Source of the DNA: Karalla daura | Taxonomy: Eukaryota > Chordata > Actinopteri > Chaetodontiformes > Leiognathidae | Direction: 5' to 3' | DNA: 64,000 nt | Assembly (NCBI GenBank): GCA_029224185.1 | Contig: CM055192.1 | Location: forward strand, 16,078,239-16,142,238 | Part shown: positions 36,324 through 49,975 of the stretch, one piece after another | How positions within the stretch are numbered: position 1 is the first letter of the stretch | How the letters are laid out: every line of letters begins with the position of its first letter | The notes under the pieces: model-generated | The model's input: the letters and a program-made list of their open reading frames with translations, nothing else | The model's database searches: none | Told to the model about the DNA's origin: nothing | Program-made: the position numbers and the translations under genes

Positions 36324-36723
36324 TTGACGCAGCGGCTGACCCGTGGCGCACTGAAAACACTGCCAAAAACAAAATGTTTTGACTGCCTATTTTGTCTAAT
36401 GTGCACTTAAAAAAAAGGTGCTGTTGCACTATCTGACAGCTTTAAACTTTGTGTTGAATGTATGTTAAACTTTTATCTGCATCTGAAATGCAAAAGTGCG
36501 AAGTCAGTTCTGCATATTCCTGCTCTAATCAAGGACTGACTACCGTGTGAAAGGCTTGTCTTGTTTGAGACAATGAAATACATTCCCTCATTCTCTTTTA
36601 ATTTAATCATATTATATTTTCAGATTGTTGCCTCTCCTGAAATTGCACTTTTTGATCTCTAAATGTGATTTTATTTTCTTTTTGACGGAATCATTGGTCA
36701 AGCGTGAGACTTTGTGTCACTTC

Positions 36724-36729
36724 AATAAA
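36724..36729 (+). other. Poly(A) signal of peroxidase 2
   Basis: AATAAA, about 400 bases after the C1q stop codon, followed by a GT-rich stretch within about 30 bases. Confidence 0.6.
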
Positions 36730-37544
36730 GGTCACGCAAAACCTCTGCGAGTTTTCAGAAAATCAGAAAAGCCCATTTGATGGTGTTCTTGACTCCACCA
36801 GTAGGTGGCACTGACATACTAGTTTTCACGCACAGAGGAGGGGACACGACCTGCTGATGGGGGAACTCAAAGTTACTCTAGAAGAAAGCCAAAGCGAGTT
36901 TATTTCTCAGCCCTCAATAAAAAGAGAACTTGCTCAAACAGTATATCAATCTATATTACAGCTATTGTATATTATATAAGCATGTTGTCTTCATCAATAT
37001 TTGAAAGGGACAAAGTTAGTTGCAGTTTTCATTCTATTTGACTTTATTCTACCTCAGCATGAAAGCAAACAATTTCTTCTCTTGGCAGATCATAAGATGG
37101 AGACTCATTTTGTGTGATTTTTGGGATCAAATGACTGATTACAGAGGATTCATACAAAGAACTCAATGATGTGTCAATGTGCAAGAGGCTTTAACTCTCA
37201 GCAACAAATAATGCATCTAATTCTACATTACCTGCACCTGTGCTCCTCATGCCAGGAGTCAAACGGCTGTACAGAGAGAAAGTGAAGGTTTGGAGCAATG
37301 TGCTCAGCAGATGCCGAAGGTTAAGTCCTCTGATATTAATATTAGACTGACTGAAAAAAAGGACCACAGGCTGTGGAAGTAACTCAAGGATATTCAGAAG
37401 AAATGTTTGCCTCTGTCAGACTATTAATCCATCCATGACTCCGACCCATAACCTTTTCTGGATTATTTTTGTCATCATCAAAGATGTTCATTCAATGATC
37501 TTACCTGCTTTGCACTCAACACACAGGAGCTAGGACCTAGAATT

Positions 37545-37765
37545 CAGTCTGTACAGATCTGCAGACACACACTATTCACTCTCACAGTCACATCAAGGCT
37601 CAGACCAACCGAAACATGCATGTTTTCGGACTGTGGAGGAAACCGGTGGACCTGGAGAAAATCTCTACCCAGAACCTGCATATTGCACACAGAAAGGCCC
37701 TCGCTCCAACCAGGATTCGAACCATCGTCCTCTGAGGCAACAGTGCTGTCCACCAATCCAGCGTG
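37545..37765 (-). mobile_element. Fish tRNA-headed dispersed repeat, reverse orientation
   Basis: The plus strand shows GAAACATGCATGTTTTCGGA, CTGTGGAGGAAACCGGTGGA and then GGATTCGAACC (37713-37723), the reverse complement of a Pol III B box. It ends CAACAGTGCTGTCCACCAAT, the reverse of the A-box region. The order matches the head half of the common fish repeat. Confidence 0.65.
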
Positions 37766-38399
37766 CTGCCAAATGGCTTAGGCCATAAATGTTAGCTGCT
37801 GCACCTATAACACGTATTTGTGTTGTGTAAGGAGTATATAGCCTACCACAGACAACTTAGTGGGGCAGGAGTAGACATACACCTCCATTAAGTATGTGTA
37901 ACGACTTGTGCCCGTGCCCAAATTAAATAACACGTGTCAGTTCATCATCAGAGCAAGGTTAACTCAAACAGACGACACAGCTCACCTCTCCCATGGAAAA
38001 AAAACTCATAGAGTTCGTTATTTAAATGTAGGGGAGCACAAGTCACATTGTGTAAATGAATATACATTAATCACTACAAATGTCCATTACTTTGTCAGAG
38101 CAGCTCTGCTGGTACAACAGGCCCTGTTCCACACCCATCTACAAATGACTACACTCGTGTTGAATGTTGGGAGACTTGGAGTCGTTTGTCAGGAGTTCAG
38201 CAGATGATGGTTTTGGTATTCAGGGCGACTTTAATTGGGGATGCCGACACTCCCCGGGGGGATCTGCGTCTTTGCCTAAACAAGCAAACAAAAAAAGGAG
38301 AGTGCGCAATATATGACGATCGATAGGAGACGTTGTGGTTCGCATTAGCTCTGTTGTTTTCTGCGCTGTGGAGTGGAGGGACGGGAACCAGCTGCTGTC

Positions 38400-38577
38400 T
38401 CCCGGACACACACACACATACACACATCACACACAGACACACACACACGCCACGCCCCCCTGACCTCCGCGGACACGGTGCCATCCACAGAGAGTGTCCC
38501 ATGGGAGCAGGGGGGATGCCGGGGAGGACGAGCGGCACACGATACCCCATTGTTTGGTTTAGCAGTCACTGATCCCC

Positions 38578-38635
<58 letters not shown>

Positions 38636-39070
38636 ACGCACACGCACGCACGCACGCACACCCCTCGAGAATCGCCTCCCCCCCAAGAAACACACGGGCT
38701 GGTCGTCTCAGCGGGTTAAATTGATTAGAATGACGTTTGTTGTCGGGCTAATCCCCGGCATTTTCGGCCTCTCTCCGCTTCACCGGGTTGCAAAAAAGAA
38801 GAGCCGCTCAGTCGGTGCAGGGTGAGCCCTGCTCGGCCCCTGGCACCTGTGGGTGCGGCACACACACACACACACAGACTGAATACATCTGGTAGGAGTG
38901 AATCAGTGCTACTAATGATCCCCTGCTGAGCTGTGGCCTGCAACTTGCTTCTGCTTGCGTTTAGGAAATTAATTATTAAGAGAAGTGCTGCTGTTTTACT
39001 CTGTAAGGCCGGACTGTGATTGGTGACTTTTTTGTTTTTGAGTACACACACACACACACACACACACTTG
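38400..39070. repeat. Cluster of (CA)n-type microsatellites
   Basis: CA-rich tracts lie at about 38404-38450 (imperfect), 38581-38661 (about 40 units, passing into CACG variants), 38860-38877 and 39044-39067. They produce long Thr-His or Val-Cys open frames that are artefacts. Confidence 0.9.
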
Positions 39071-39388
39071 TTTCCATATTGAGTCAATCTTTTTTGACGA
39101 GTCTCAGAGGACATGTGTCACCCAGACCTCTGTCTAATGACTGCGATAATGTCTGATGTCTGATGGGCTCAGGCAACCCTGCTCAAATTAAAGGCTTATG
39201 AGATTAAATGGGTTTACCATCACGCTGGCTGCAGCGGAGTGAGGTCAAATAGAAAGTTTGTGCCGTAAATTAGTCCGTCATTTTCCTCCTTGACTTACTT
39301 TATTGTTTGCCGAGGGCTCACTTTACTCACAAAACAGCTGCTACTTCTTACACATATTATCTGTGACTTTTTGCACATATACACAGAG

Positions 39389-39551
<163 letters not shown>

Positions 39552-40949
39552 CTGAACTGTGCGTGCGTGTGCGTGTGAGAACTGAAACAACATATACAAC
39601 ATATGTATATCATCCAGATATTTGTCCAAATTTGGGGAGCGCGCACCCTGCAGGCTTTTGCACAGAGTGGAGGAATTTTATGAAAATATGTGATCATATC
39701 TGGATTTTTCACGGTCGGGCCAGAGCTGTCAGTCACGTCTGGGGAAGTGTGTGAGGGACACGACGACAGGGCGGAGACTGGGCGGCAGGATGCCCCGGGA
39801 CTGCGCTCATAATTGGGGGAACATCTGACTTTGTCCCGCGCTGGCAGATGGTGTGTGGAGGCGGGATCCAAAGGGTGGGGGAGATTTACATCCATTGTCC
39901 GGACACACAAACTCCACACAGAGACAATAGTACCGGCCAGGGGCGAGCAACCATGGCTGAGGAGACGCAGAAACAAAAAAACTTTCTTTTTCAGCTGCAC
40001 ACCACGCAGATTATTTAACGAAATTATTATTTTCTGTCAGTTCCAAAACACGACAAAGGAGCCATTTCGTATTTGTAAATCGTGAAAAAAGTGAGATCGA
40101 TAGAAAATGTAGAGTTTATAACCTCACTTCAGCCGCAATTGCATTTTTTCGGGTTTATCACAGCCACGAGGGCCATGTTCTACAAGAAAAATAGAAAGTT
40201 TTAGATCTATCCAGGTTATATCAAATTGTAATGAGTTGGAAAAAACAACACACTTTTAAAAGAGAAGAATATGTTTAAGGAACAAGAATTGAGGGGACAG
40301 GGCACGCAATAACACAACTAAATCCTAAATTGCAACTTTGAACACCTCATTTCTTTATGTCTTTATTACTTTGAGCGACAACGGCCATCAAATATCCGTG
40401 CATTAGCGGTTCCGGGACCGGTTCGGCTTGTGATGTGTTAGTACTGATGAAGAACTAATTTGGTGCGCTGTCGGGGGGGCGCAGCTCTGTGCGCAGATTG
40501 ATGGACCAACCAGACTCCATTGTTGCCGCTGACACTGATGCGATGCCTCCTCAGCGGAATCACCGCGTTCAAAGGAGCAGACGGCGGAGCGCCTCAATAC
40601 GCGCCCGTCGAGAGCGCACTTGTGCTCCATCCTGACTCGGATGAATGGACCAAACAGGATTTGCTGTGGTGTCTATTCAGGGCAGCCGTGGCGCAGCGTG
40701 TCCGCCTATACACGAGAATTTCACCCCGAACCCCTCCCCATACAAACACCGACAGATGAGCAAATATAGATGAGGGGGGAAAAAAATAAAAGGTGTTGTT
40801 AAAGTGCTCCTCAAGTCCTATGAGGTGCGCACAAGACAACAACTTGTTCGCACGCAGATAGTTAGTTGTTCGCACAAGTTGTTTTCTTTGTGAGGACAAA
40901 ATGACAATACTGGTGGGACTTCAGTGAGTTTTTTTTTGTTAATGATCAC

Positions 40950-41217
40950 TTCCCCACGCTCTCCACTCACAACAAAAAGGTTCAGGGTTCGAATCCCGAT
41001 CGAACAACCTGGATCCTCCAAAAACGTGCATTTTTATGTCAGTTCCAGACTCCAAATTGCCTTTGTGTTTGCGTGTAGGGGTGAATGGTGTGTGTGCGTG
41101 TTCTGTGATGGACTGCTGACCTTTCCAGAGTGTATTCTCTGTCTTTGCCCTATGTGTACTAGAGATAGGCACCAGCAAACCTCTTTGGGTACAAAGTGGG
41201 TAAGATAATGGATGGAT
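40950..41217 (+). mobile_element. Near-complete copy of the fish tRNA-headed dispersed repeat
   Basis: A tRNA-like head with B box GGTTCGAATCC (40986-40996) is followed by GTGCATTTTTATGTCAGTTC, ACTCCAAATTGCC, GTAGGGGTGAATGGTGTG and GATGGACTGCTGACC. The copy ends at AAGATAATGGATGGATT. This is the most complete copy in the window. A further A-box-like GTGGCGCAGCG at about 40688 may be a separate fragment. Confidence 0.7.
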
Positions 41218-41639
41218 TTCAACCCACACGCACAAAGAATGAGCCTTCATTACACACCCAGCGAATCTTCTTTACAGACTTTACAGCTCGCGCTCTAAAC
41301 GCGCAGTAAATGTTGTTTCCCCCCGTCGTTTATTATCACCCCGGTGCAAGTTGCTGTGCGTAAAGTTTGTTGCCAGAGTCACTGGTTGGATGCTGAATCT
41401 GGCAGCAGTCCAAACAACAGGGATGCACTTTACACCAATGAGAGCATCCATCTCAACAATCGGTCCCCCATATGGCACCGAGGCCCCTCCTCCAGGCTCC
41501 ATCCCGGCGCTGGGTCTCATTCATGCTGCAAGACAGCGCTCACTGCGAGCTTCCTGGCCCTCGGATCGACTGATTTGATCCGATCAGGCCCTCTGACAAA
41601 GGAAGACTTTTCCTCTCACACACATTTTGAGGAGCACTG

Positions 41640-41983
41640 AGCTGAACTCAAGGAGGAGTTGCAGCTCCAACTCAACGGCGGGACATTTTTGCGCTTGGAC
41701 AATGCTTGCAATTAGTGCGGGGATTTATCTCTTGTCGTCGCCTTAGAAGAAAGTGAGTGGATTTTTCTTGTTCCCCATCTGAGACGCCTCCCGAACCGTC
41801 GCAGGTTCCTCTGTCAGAGCTTCCGTGCGGGCTCAGTTGTGTTGCGGCGCTCTGCGGGAGCGCAGCGCTCTGGTTCGGACCTTCTGCTGATCTTCTGCTT
41901 TCAGCTCTCCACAGCACTTCTTTTCTCCTTCTTCTCGAAGTTCAGAAAAAAAAGTGCACAGACACGACCGAGACTGGGCTTAA
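41640..41983 (+). promoter_or_regulatory. Probable ebf2 5' leader and promoter-proximal region
   Basis: The 340 bases before the ebf2 start codon are comparatively rich in G, C and CpG (CGTCGCAGG, GCGGCGCTCTGCGGGAGCGC). Long open frames here overlap in several phases and look like leader sequence. I cannot place the transcription start. Confidence 0.4.
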
Positions 41984-44900
41984 ATGTTCGGGATCCAGGA
42001 GCACCTGATACGAGAAGTGAGCGGATTAAAAGAGAGAGGTCTGGGAGAGGAGATGGATCCGGTCCGGTCCTGGGTGCGCAATGTCGGGGTCGTGGACGCG
42101 AACGTAGCGGCTCAAAGGTACGATCCAAAACCGGCTAATCCCCTGACGTTACTGTTGCCAGGTCTCCATCAGATGCTTTATCCTCGTCCTCATCCAGCAC
42201 TATCCTCATCAGCACCACGAGCACGGCACCGTTCATCACAGGAGGATATTTCTAATGAGCACAGGCACAGTCTGGGAGAACAGCTGCGAGGACTTGTTGC
42301 AAGAAGTGACTCGCACCCCATTTAAAATGTCACACTTGAATTAAATATAAATTGTGATGCTATTGATATTAATACTGGTATGACTATTATTAATCGGTGA
42401 AATAAAGAGGAAGTTGTGGGGATGTGCACAGATGAGAAGTGGGCCTTTATCGCTGTGTGCGCAAAGTCGCGCACAAAGTGCATTGGATTAGATTTATTGT
42501 AATGCAAAAGCTCAGCGTGCATATTTACAATTTATACAATTTAAGATGACATAATTTCTGAAAACATACAGGTGATTGAAGGCGAATCTTTATTGAACTT
42601 TGACAGCTACTAATTCAGCTGTGAAAGACATTTTGATTTGAATATTTATTCCAGGTTTCCATGTGTCGAGTTTCATCGCTTTTCCACTGTAATTACCCCG
42701 CTCCACTTGTCCCCAGATATTCAGTCTTCCCCCGTACATGTTAAATGTCTTGATCAATACACACATCTCTCCGTTTTTTGTCAAGTTTCAATATGATTGT
42801 GTCCAAAGTTCAGGAAACAGGCCTGGAAACAGTCAAATAGAGCAGAGACATTTCCAGATAAAAAGGTTTACTTTAAAATAAAAAAAACTTACAATATAAA
42901 TAACAATTAGTGCAGCATAATTTTTTCATACTGTATTATAGTTATTTCAGCATTTTGCTCACCGTTGGAATATCATTTAAAATACTTATATAATGATCGT
43001 CCACGTTCACGGCTGTAATGAAAAAAGTTGTACTATTTATTCTGATCTTAAATTTTATGAAATGACCAATTTTAGGCAGAAGTTAAATCTAGGTAGAAGC
43101 AGTAAAGGCTCCCTGTCGTGCACATTTTCCTCCTTTTCTGGGTTGATTTGAGATAAAAGACCCGGAGTTTCTCTTTGAAGGATTCATCCTAAATCTGTGA
43201 TTATTTTAAATTCAACAGTGAGCTGCACGTTGCTCACAGTGAGGATTTTATTGTCACCTTTTCAATGTTTTCAGTGCTCAGGCCAACTTTCAACAAGTTC
43301 TGCTTTCCTTTTTTTGTGCATTTTTCCAGGACAATTTAGTCTGGCTGAGACAGATTAAAAGGCCTTCAAGTTATGGGGGAAAACAACACATCAATGCACT
43401 ATTTATTACTGTTTATTATTAACTCATTTATTTTTAGTTGTCAGTTATTGGTTATTATTGTGTTAATAAAGTCAAGGCCTTAACCAGACAGAAAAAAAAT
43501 CTTTGCAACCAAGAGAAAATTCAGATGCTTTTAAAAAAATCATTTGCAAATGTCAATAATTGCAGTTTGTTGGTAAATGCTGGTAAATCAAACATATTTG
43601 ACATGTAGACTACATTTGAAAAATGCTCAATCTTTCATGTTTTTGTCTTAGATTAGAAGATTTCTGTGAAATAATAGTTGCAGCCATCAATAGATTTAAA
43701 CTTGGCAATTAAAATTGAAAATCAGTGGGATCAGTGTTACATTTGTGAGCATGAATCAGATTATTAAGATGACTGCCTCTTCCTGCTGTGTCCTCAGTGG
43801 AGTAGCCCTGTCGAGAGCTCATTTTGAGAAGCAGCCGCCCTCGAATCTCCGCAAGTCCAACTTCTTCCACTTTGTCCTGGCGCTGTACGACAGACACGGC
43901 CAACCTGTGGAGGTGGAGCGGACGGCGTTTGTGGACTTTGTTGAACACGATAAGGTGTGTGAGAGTTTCCCTGACCACTTTCCATCTTCAGTGTCTTCTC
44001 AGGGGAATGTTAAAAGAAAACCCCTAATACCACAAATCTAAAGAAAATCCTTGTGTGATAACAGCTGCAGAGTATCAGTAATATACAATATTTCAGCTGT
44101 AACCAGGTGCTTTACTTGATCTTCCCCATCCCAAGTAAAGCCAAGCATATCGAACAGCTGACGGCTACATGTTTACACAAGCTTTACCCTCAATGAGCTG
44201 ATGATGTGGGATTGAAAAAGAATATCTAATGACTAATTAGCAGCTTGCCTCATTAGGAGGACATCACTACTTTTTTAAAATGCAAATTATGCTTGCTCCT
44301 GTTAAGTTATACAGTGAACTAATCATCAAAGTCTCTTTTCCTTCATGTGCCCCCCCCGTCCCCTCCCCGTACTCTAAATACTGCTGTGGGGGGAAGTGGA
44401 TTCCTCAGGTTGGACCAAAATAAGGAAGGAGACAGAGTTAGAGGGGAGACTGCCCGGAGTGGGAGCCTTATGCCTGGTGTTGATGGATGTTTTTGCCTTG
44501 TGTTGAGGGGGAGTAAGAACCTCCCAAACTGGCAACCGCTCTCCCCCAAGAGGACACCAGCCCGTCAGCTGGAGTTCAGACATACTTTTGCCGTGAATTT
44601 GTAGGAGAGTACGGACGAAGGTGCTAATGCCGGGGCTGAGAGCTGTCAGCGTGTTCCCCTTTTGTGCCATTCGAGCCAGTGCAGAGTAATATGATGGCTG
44701 TAGAGGAGTTCATTTTCTGCATGGTTACCCTGGCATCTGTTTTGGCTTTGTAATTATGCAGAGGTAGAGCGATGGCGTGGCAAAATAAAAGTTCCTCTGT
44801 GTGTACTTACGAAACCTATGAAGCCAAACATCCGTCTATCGCCTTATGCCAAGTCTCGATCTCACTTTTGATATTAAGTTTTTAGCTCCCTTACTTTCCG

Positions 44901-46166
44901 GCTTATCCTCATGCATCCTAATTCCCCTACTTCTTCTTCTGCCCCCCTTATAGCTGTCTTCTTTTTCCCACTTTCTCTTCCTCCCAAGCCTCCCCCATTC
45001 TCTCCCCTCATCTCCCGCTCTCGTCTCTGTGATGCCAGCCTCCTGGGTTATTGGACCAGAGAGCATTCCTTTGAGACCACTTAGAAAGACCAGTAGAGGT
45101 AGAGGAAGAGAGAGAAAAGAGAAGGAACAAGAGGCAGAGAGCAGGGGGTGTAGGAGGAAGAAGTGAGAGGCTATGGTGGAGAGCCTTTGGGGGGAGGAAA
45201 GGAGGGATAGCGGAAAGGAAGTTTTTCTGTCAAGGTCGACTGCTGCTCAGTCTCACATGCAGCGCTTTCCACTCGTTGAGACACACTTTGCACACACATG
45301 CACACATCATCATGCCTGTGTGCTACTGTATGGCGGGCTAGGACCACTGCATTCGACTTTAAGGTTTTAGGAGTTCGCCTCAGACACGATGGTTCAACCT
45401 CCACAAAGAACATCCGACTCAAGGTTAAGCGCTCAGCTCTTGAGCACATCCCAAAGTCCCACGTGGGGCTTGAGCCTACAACCCTCTGATCTCGACGCCG
45501 CTCGGCGGGAAGGACGAGCCAGAGGATTAGGAGAGACTCAGTGATGCTCAGCTGTACTTATCCATGCCCCAAATGTGCTTAACTGCATGCCCTGCGTTTG
45601 TGTGTCTCTGTCCTCTCTTTTTCCAAGGAGCAGACGGGAGAAAAGACCAACAACGGCACTCACTACAAGCTGCAGCTCCTCTACAGCAATGGTGAGCCAG
45701 AGTCACGCATAGCGGCTCGATTCTCTTGAGGTGTCTAATTTGATCACATGCCGCGGGAGTGGAAAAAGGTCAGCGGTGACAATGCATGACACACACCTTT
45801 CCACTTAACTAATCCCGCTCCACGCCTCTCCTCTCGGAGCTCATAAATTACCTTCCGCTCATCTTCTAATCACTGGGTTTGTACAACCCAGCGTTGGGCT
45901 CTGTGAGGAGCCACTCCGGGGCCCGTGTATGGGGAAATGAGGTACATGTTGCCACCCCGCCCGCCCCTCACACCCGCCCCCCCCCGTTCCAACTCCTCCA
46001 ACCCCCCATGGTGCCTCCACATCAGATCCAGGGATGCACAGAGAAATTCGGTTCCCATGAGCCACTGCTGCCCCTACTCTGCCATCGCAGTGGCACCCAT
46101 GGGAGAGAAGATAAAAGACATGTTCCAGAGCAACCCCCTCGTACACTCTCTGCAGACACACACATG

Positions 46167-46219
<53 letters not shown>

Positions 46220-48846
46220 CCACACGTACATACAAGTGCACCAGAAACACTTCCTCTCATCCCCTCCTCTCATCCCCTTCCCCCAAGCGATATCAAAGGC
46301 ATCTCAATCGAGACTTTGATGAGAGGAACACATTTTAAAAGCAATACTCTCCAAAGTCTCAGAGAAAAAAGGCTCTCTCAAGAAGCAATTCATTACATGG
46401 CATTTCCCTATATCGTCTGTGATTTACAGCAGAGGTTTTTAAGAATCCCGAGGTTCAGGTGTTTCTGGAAATCTCACTCGGAGACTCTCCCGATTACCCA
46501 AAGGCAAGAGGGAGTTGGCATTAAAAAGATACTTGCTCTTCAGCTAAGCCCTTTGACAAACTGATCGGGGACTGTTTTACCTGTTGGTTGTGCAGCTCTG
46601 ATCCCCAGTCAGTCAAGTAAACTTTGGGAATAAATCAGAGGTTAACTGAAGAAATAACCCAAAAAAAGATCAGCCTGACAAATCGTGAGAATGGGGTTGT
46701 AAATTCTGACCTCAAAGCAGAACATGACTAATACTCATCAAACATCAAATAACTCCCAATCCCCTCAGAAACCATCAGAGAGAAAGTATGGACTGCATGC
46801 CAGTCTTATTCCTCCATGTTGGCTGGACTGAGTTCAATGCTTTTTTTCTGAAAGCTTGTCCAGAGTTGGAGATAAAAAAAGATTAATGTTAGAAGTCTTT
46901 TTTTTATTTTATTTGGAGAATACTCCCCACAGCGTTCTTTTTTGTCAACTTGTTAGAGCAGCTTTACTAGTTCGCATTCATTCTTAGTCACTCCATTGAT
47001 GGCAGATTTCTTAATTTTTTTGGCGGGCATTGATAAAATCATCCTCAGTTCCTCTTATCCACTTATGTTATGTATTAACAATGTTCCTCACCAGGAAAGA
47101 GGCAAAATCCCTCTCATACCAAATCCAAGCCATCATAACCAGTCTCTGTTTTCTTTTTTGCAGGAGTTCGTACAGAGCAGGATCTTTACGCACGGCTTAT
47201 CGACTCTGTCACTAAACAGGTGGGTGAACTTTCCTCAAGTCCTCTCGAACGGAGTTTTCGCCCTGAGCCACGTAAGTGAGCGTTTAATTGACTCTACGTG
47301 AAACTGAATCTTTCCCATTATTCCCTATTTCCTCCGTGCAGCCCATATCATACGAGGGACAAAACAAGAATCCAGAAATGTGCAGAGTTCTGCTCACACA
47401 CGAGGTTATGTGTAGGTGAGTCTGACACACACGCACACACACACACACACACATACACACACACATACACACACACACTCCTTCACCCACAGGGACGAAA
47501 TACAAATATCCATTACTCTCTTTCACTCTGCTTTGTCTCAGTCAGCTTGAAATGTGGTTTTGGGATGTCGCTCGGGGCTCTACTTTTTTGAAAACTAGAC
47601 TGTGGCTGAACTGTGAGCCTGGCCTGTCTGTCATCATCCTTGTTACAGTGGTAACCCCCTGCTGCTCTCTGCTGTAACATGGCATGTCACTGGCCAGCTC
47701 CTGTTTCTTCCCGGAGCTCTGGCCTGGGGTTTGCGTGGCCAGACCGCAGCTGACAGCAGCGGACACTCTTTTAGGGGAACAATCCACCTTTCCTGTGCTG
47801 AAATCTAACTCCAGCTCCTCCGTCTGGGCCAGACGTCGCGTTTGAACTTCGTCAACATGTGATGACAGCGGCGTGTTTGCACCGTCAGAGAGTTGCCGTC
47901 AAAGCAGAGCGAGCTTTGAGAGTGGCTCCAGGATTTGCATGGTTGTGATGGTTATTGGTGAATAAAGAAAGCAGGTGAACGCAGGGTTATGGATGGAGAG
48001 AGTTTTCTGGAAGTGGGGCAGTGACCCAGGATTCAGGGGCAGCAGGACGAAGGATAGGGGGCTGGGGACATGGGGAGAGGGGCCGAGATAGAGTGGGGTT
48101 TGCCATTGTGTAGCCAGCAGATGCCTGAATGTGACTCACAGCTGGCTAATAACAGAGCCGGAGAGGCAGAGGGCAAGCGTCACAGCTGGGGAGTGAGGCC
48201 GTCTGACAGGGGGGCGGAGGGGGGCAGGGCAGGGCCAAGCTGGGACACGAGAGGGGTGAGGCGAGGTGTAGGGGTGGCAGATGGTTAGGGGTGGGGGCAC
48301 TTTTGTTATGCAGTGAAGGGGACTTTGGGGAAGGGGGGGGTGGGCTGGGTGGCCAGCAGGCTCCTCGGACAGGACTGCTGACGAATGGTAGGATGTTGTG
48401 GGACGGTGTGTGTGTGTGTGCGTGCGTGTGTGTGCGTGCGTGTGTGAGTGAGGCTGCGTGGGGGTTGAGTTTGATTTCGAAATCAATGTGACAGATTGCC
48501 TGGCTGGCTTTTCACTTTTGAATGGTCTCTCACTGTTTGTAGGGTGTGTTGTTGTACCTTTTCTTCCTCTTTTATTCTTTTGTCTATTCTTCCCCTCCCC
48601 TCTCATGCCTCCTTTGTGTGCTCCTGGATCTTGGCCGACTGCGGGGCAGAGTAGTCTGGGCCTGAGGATGTGGATGGGCCAGACAAATAAAAGCCCCTCC
48701 TGTTTAATTTGTTGTTTTTTTTCCCCCTCCTTCCACTGACTTTTTCCTCTTTTCTGTCTCTCTAACTGCCCACTCAGCCGCTGCTGCGAGAAGAAAAGTT
48801 GTGGCAACCGAAACGAGACGCCCTCTGACCCAGTCATCATTGACAG
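41984..48846 (+). CDS. ebf2: Early B-cell factor 2 (COE family transcription factor), first six coding exons; continues beyond the window
   Basis: Coding exons are 41984..42117, 43798..43954, 45628..45691, 47164..47219, 47342..47415 and 48778..48846, 554 bases, 184 complete codons plus two bases; the human protein is about 575 aa. The start MFGIQE and the block [20 protein letters not shown] are diagnostic of EBF proteins. Paralogue-specific residues fit EBF2 rather than EBF1, 3 or 4: [54 protein letters not shown] and CCEKKSC. The zinc knuckle (His and three Cys in [14 protein letters not shown]) is split between exons 5 and 6, and exon 6 ends [11 protein letters not shown]. The encoded part is the N-terminal half of the DNA-binding domain of a nuclear dimeric transcription factor used in neuronal and mesodermal development. 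The next exon (family sequence RFFLKFFLKC) was not found, so the rest of the window lies in intron 6. Three-prime incomplete. Confidence 0.92.
42118..43797 (+). other. ebf2 intron 1
   Basis: 1680 bases, AT-rich and largely unique, with donor AAAG|GTACGA and acceptor CCTCAG. I see no gene or clear repeat in it. Confidence 0.85.
43955..45627 (+). other. ebf2 intron 2
   Basis: 1673 bases. The middle (about 44880-45200) is pyrimidine-rich then purine-rich low-complexity sequence. A stretch near 45290-45500 has a weak repeat-like look. No gene. Confidence 0.8.
45692..47163 (+). other. ebf2 intron 3
   Basis: 1472 bases with a compound (CT)n(CA)n microsatellite at about 46166-46219 and a C-rich stretch near 45955-46015. 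No gene. Confidence 0.8.
46166..46219 (+). repeat. Compound (CT)n(CA)n microsatellite
   Basis: About 13 CT units run directly into about 13 CA units, inside ebf2 intron 3. Confidence 0.95.
47416..48777 (+). other. ebf2 intron 5
   Basis: 1362 bases. It holds a (CA)n tract at about 47427-47478 just after exon 5, a purine-rich G-run region (about 48040-48350) and a (TG)n tract at about 48407-48446. No gene. Confidence 0.8.
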
Positions 48847-49975
48847 GTAACGAGATCAAAACACGCCGTCCACCACCTCTAACAAGCACCTCTTCATACT
48901 CAATCTGCAGGCTGCCCTTCCTTTATATATATTTATATACACCCACACACTTGAAATGAAAGGGAGGAGGTGAGAGACTTCTGCACATCAGCTGTTGCAT
49001 TTCCAACAGAGTTGAAGCCCTTGTTAAAACATACATCTCTAAAGTGTGTGTAAATATTAAACGTGTGCACACACACACACACATCACAGATTAATATTGC
49101 CATTTGAAACACAAGGACAAGAGTTCATAGTGAGTGCACCCATGCATGTAGGCTCTCATATGCAGAGCGTTGTCTCTGCGTCCACGTCTGTTTCCCATGT
49201 GTCTCCACACCTTTCTGTTTATCTGTTGATCTATCTTCAGCCTGCTGGGATCTGTTTCAATTTGGTCACTCATTACATTTAACAGCCGACATCGCACCTG
49301 AAACCTGCCCGAGGCGTAGATTTCCTTTTATCAGAAGCATGTGGATCTTTCATGCCGCCAGACAGACTCACATATGTAGTAAATGTTCACCCTGACAGCC
49401 AGTTATCAGGCTTAAAGGCGGATGACCACCATCATAATCAGCGTGTGTGAGGGCTTTCACGTCCGGGGGATTTCGGAGGTCTCGCGCTGTCTGCCTGGCA
49501 TTAACCAGAGTGATGAATGCTCATAAGAAGACCGCATGTGAAATACTTTCTGTGTGATGTCATAGACGCAACCTTCATCTTGTCTCCCTCCCTCAATCCC
49601 TCCTCTTCCCTCTGCTTCCTTCGCTCCTTCCCTCAGATAGTCTAGAAAACATTCACTTCATATACGTCAAGGACCCTTTTCTTTCCCCTCCTCAGTTCAA
49701 GCTGGCTGGCTGTTGACAGTGTGTCTCAGAGGATCTCCGCTGAAGATAGTTTTCATATAACGGAAAAATCGGGCTGTTGTCTTTTGAATTTTCCCAGAAT
49801 ACCTTGGAGCAGCTGCTTTTCTCATCTACTGTAGGACATTACTCCCCCAATAACCCCTCCGCACCCCTTTTATACTTCCTCCCAACATGGCTAAACCTCC
49901 TCCAAATTTGTTTGTGAGAAGCTTGGCGGCGGCTGCTCGGGAGACAGCAATCTATATCTCTTTGTCATTCCTTGG

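Noticed and set aside
41344..41640. Small proteins upstream of ebf2
   Set aside because: Overlapping frames in CpG-rich leader or promoter DNA, with no homology and no splice-compatible partner.
45297..45490. Another tRNA-headed repeat in ebf2 intron 2
   Set aside because: A segment resembles a reversed B box (GGCTTGAGCC), but the A box and the body phrases are not recognisable, so I did not list it.
48136..48840. 234-aa minus-strand frame
   Set aside because: Low-complexity (Thr-His repeats from TG runs) inside ebf2 intron 5 and running antisense into ebf2 exon 6. Not a gene.
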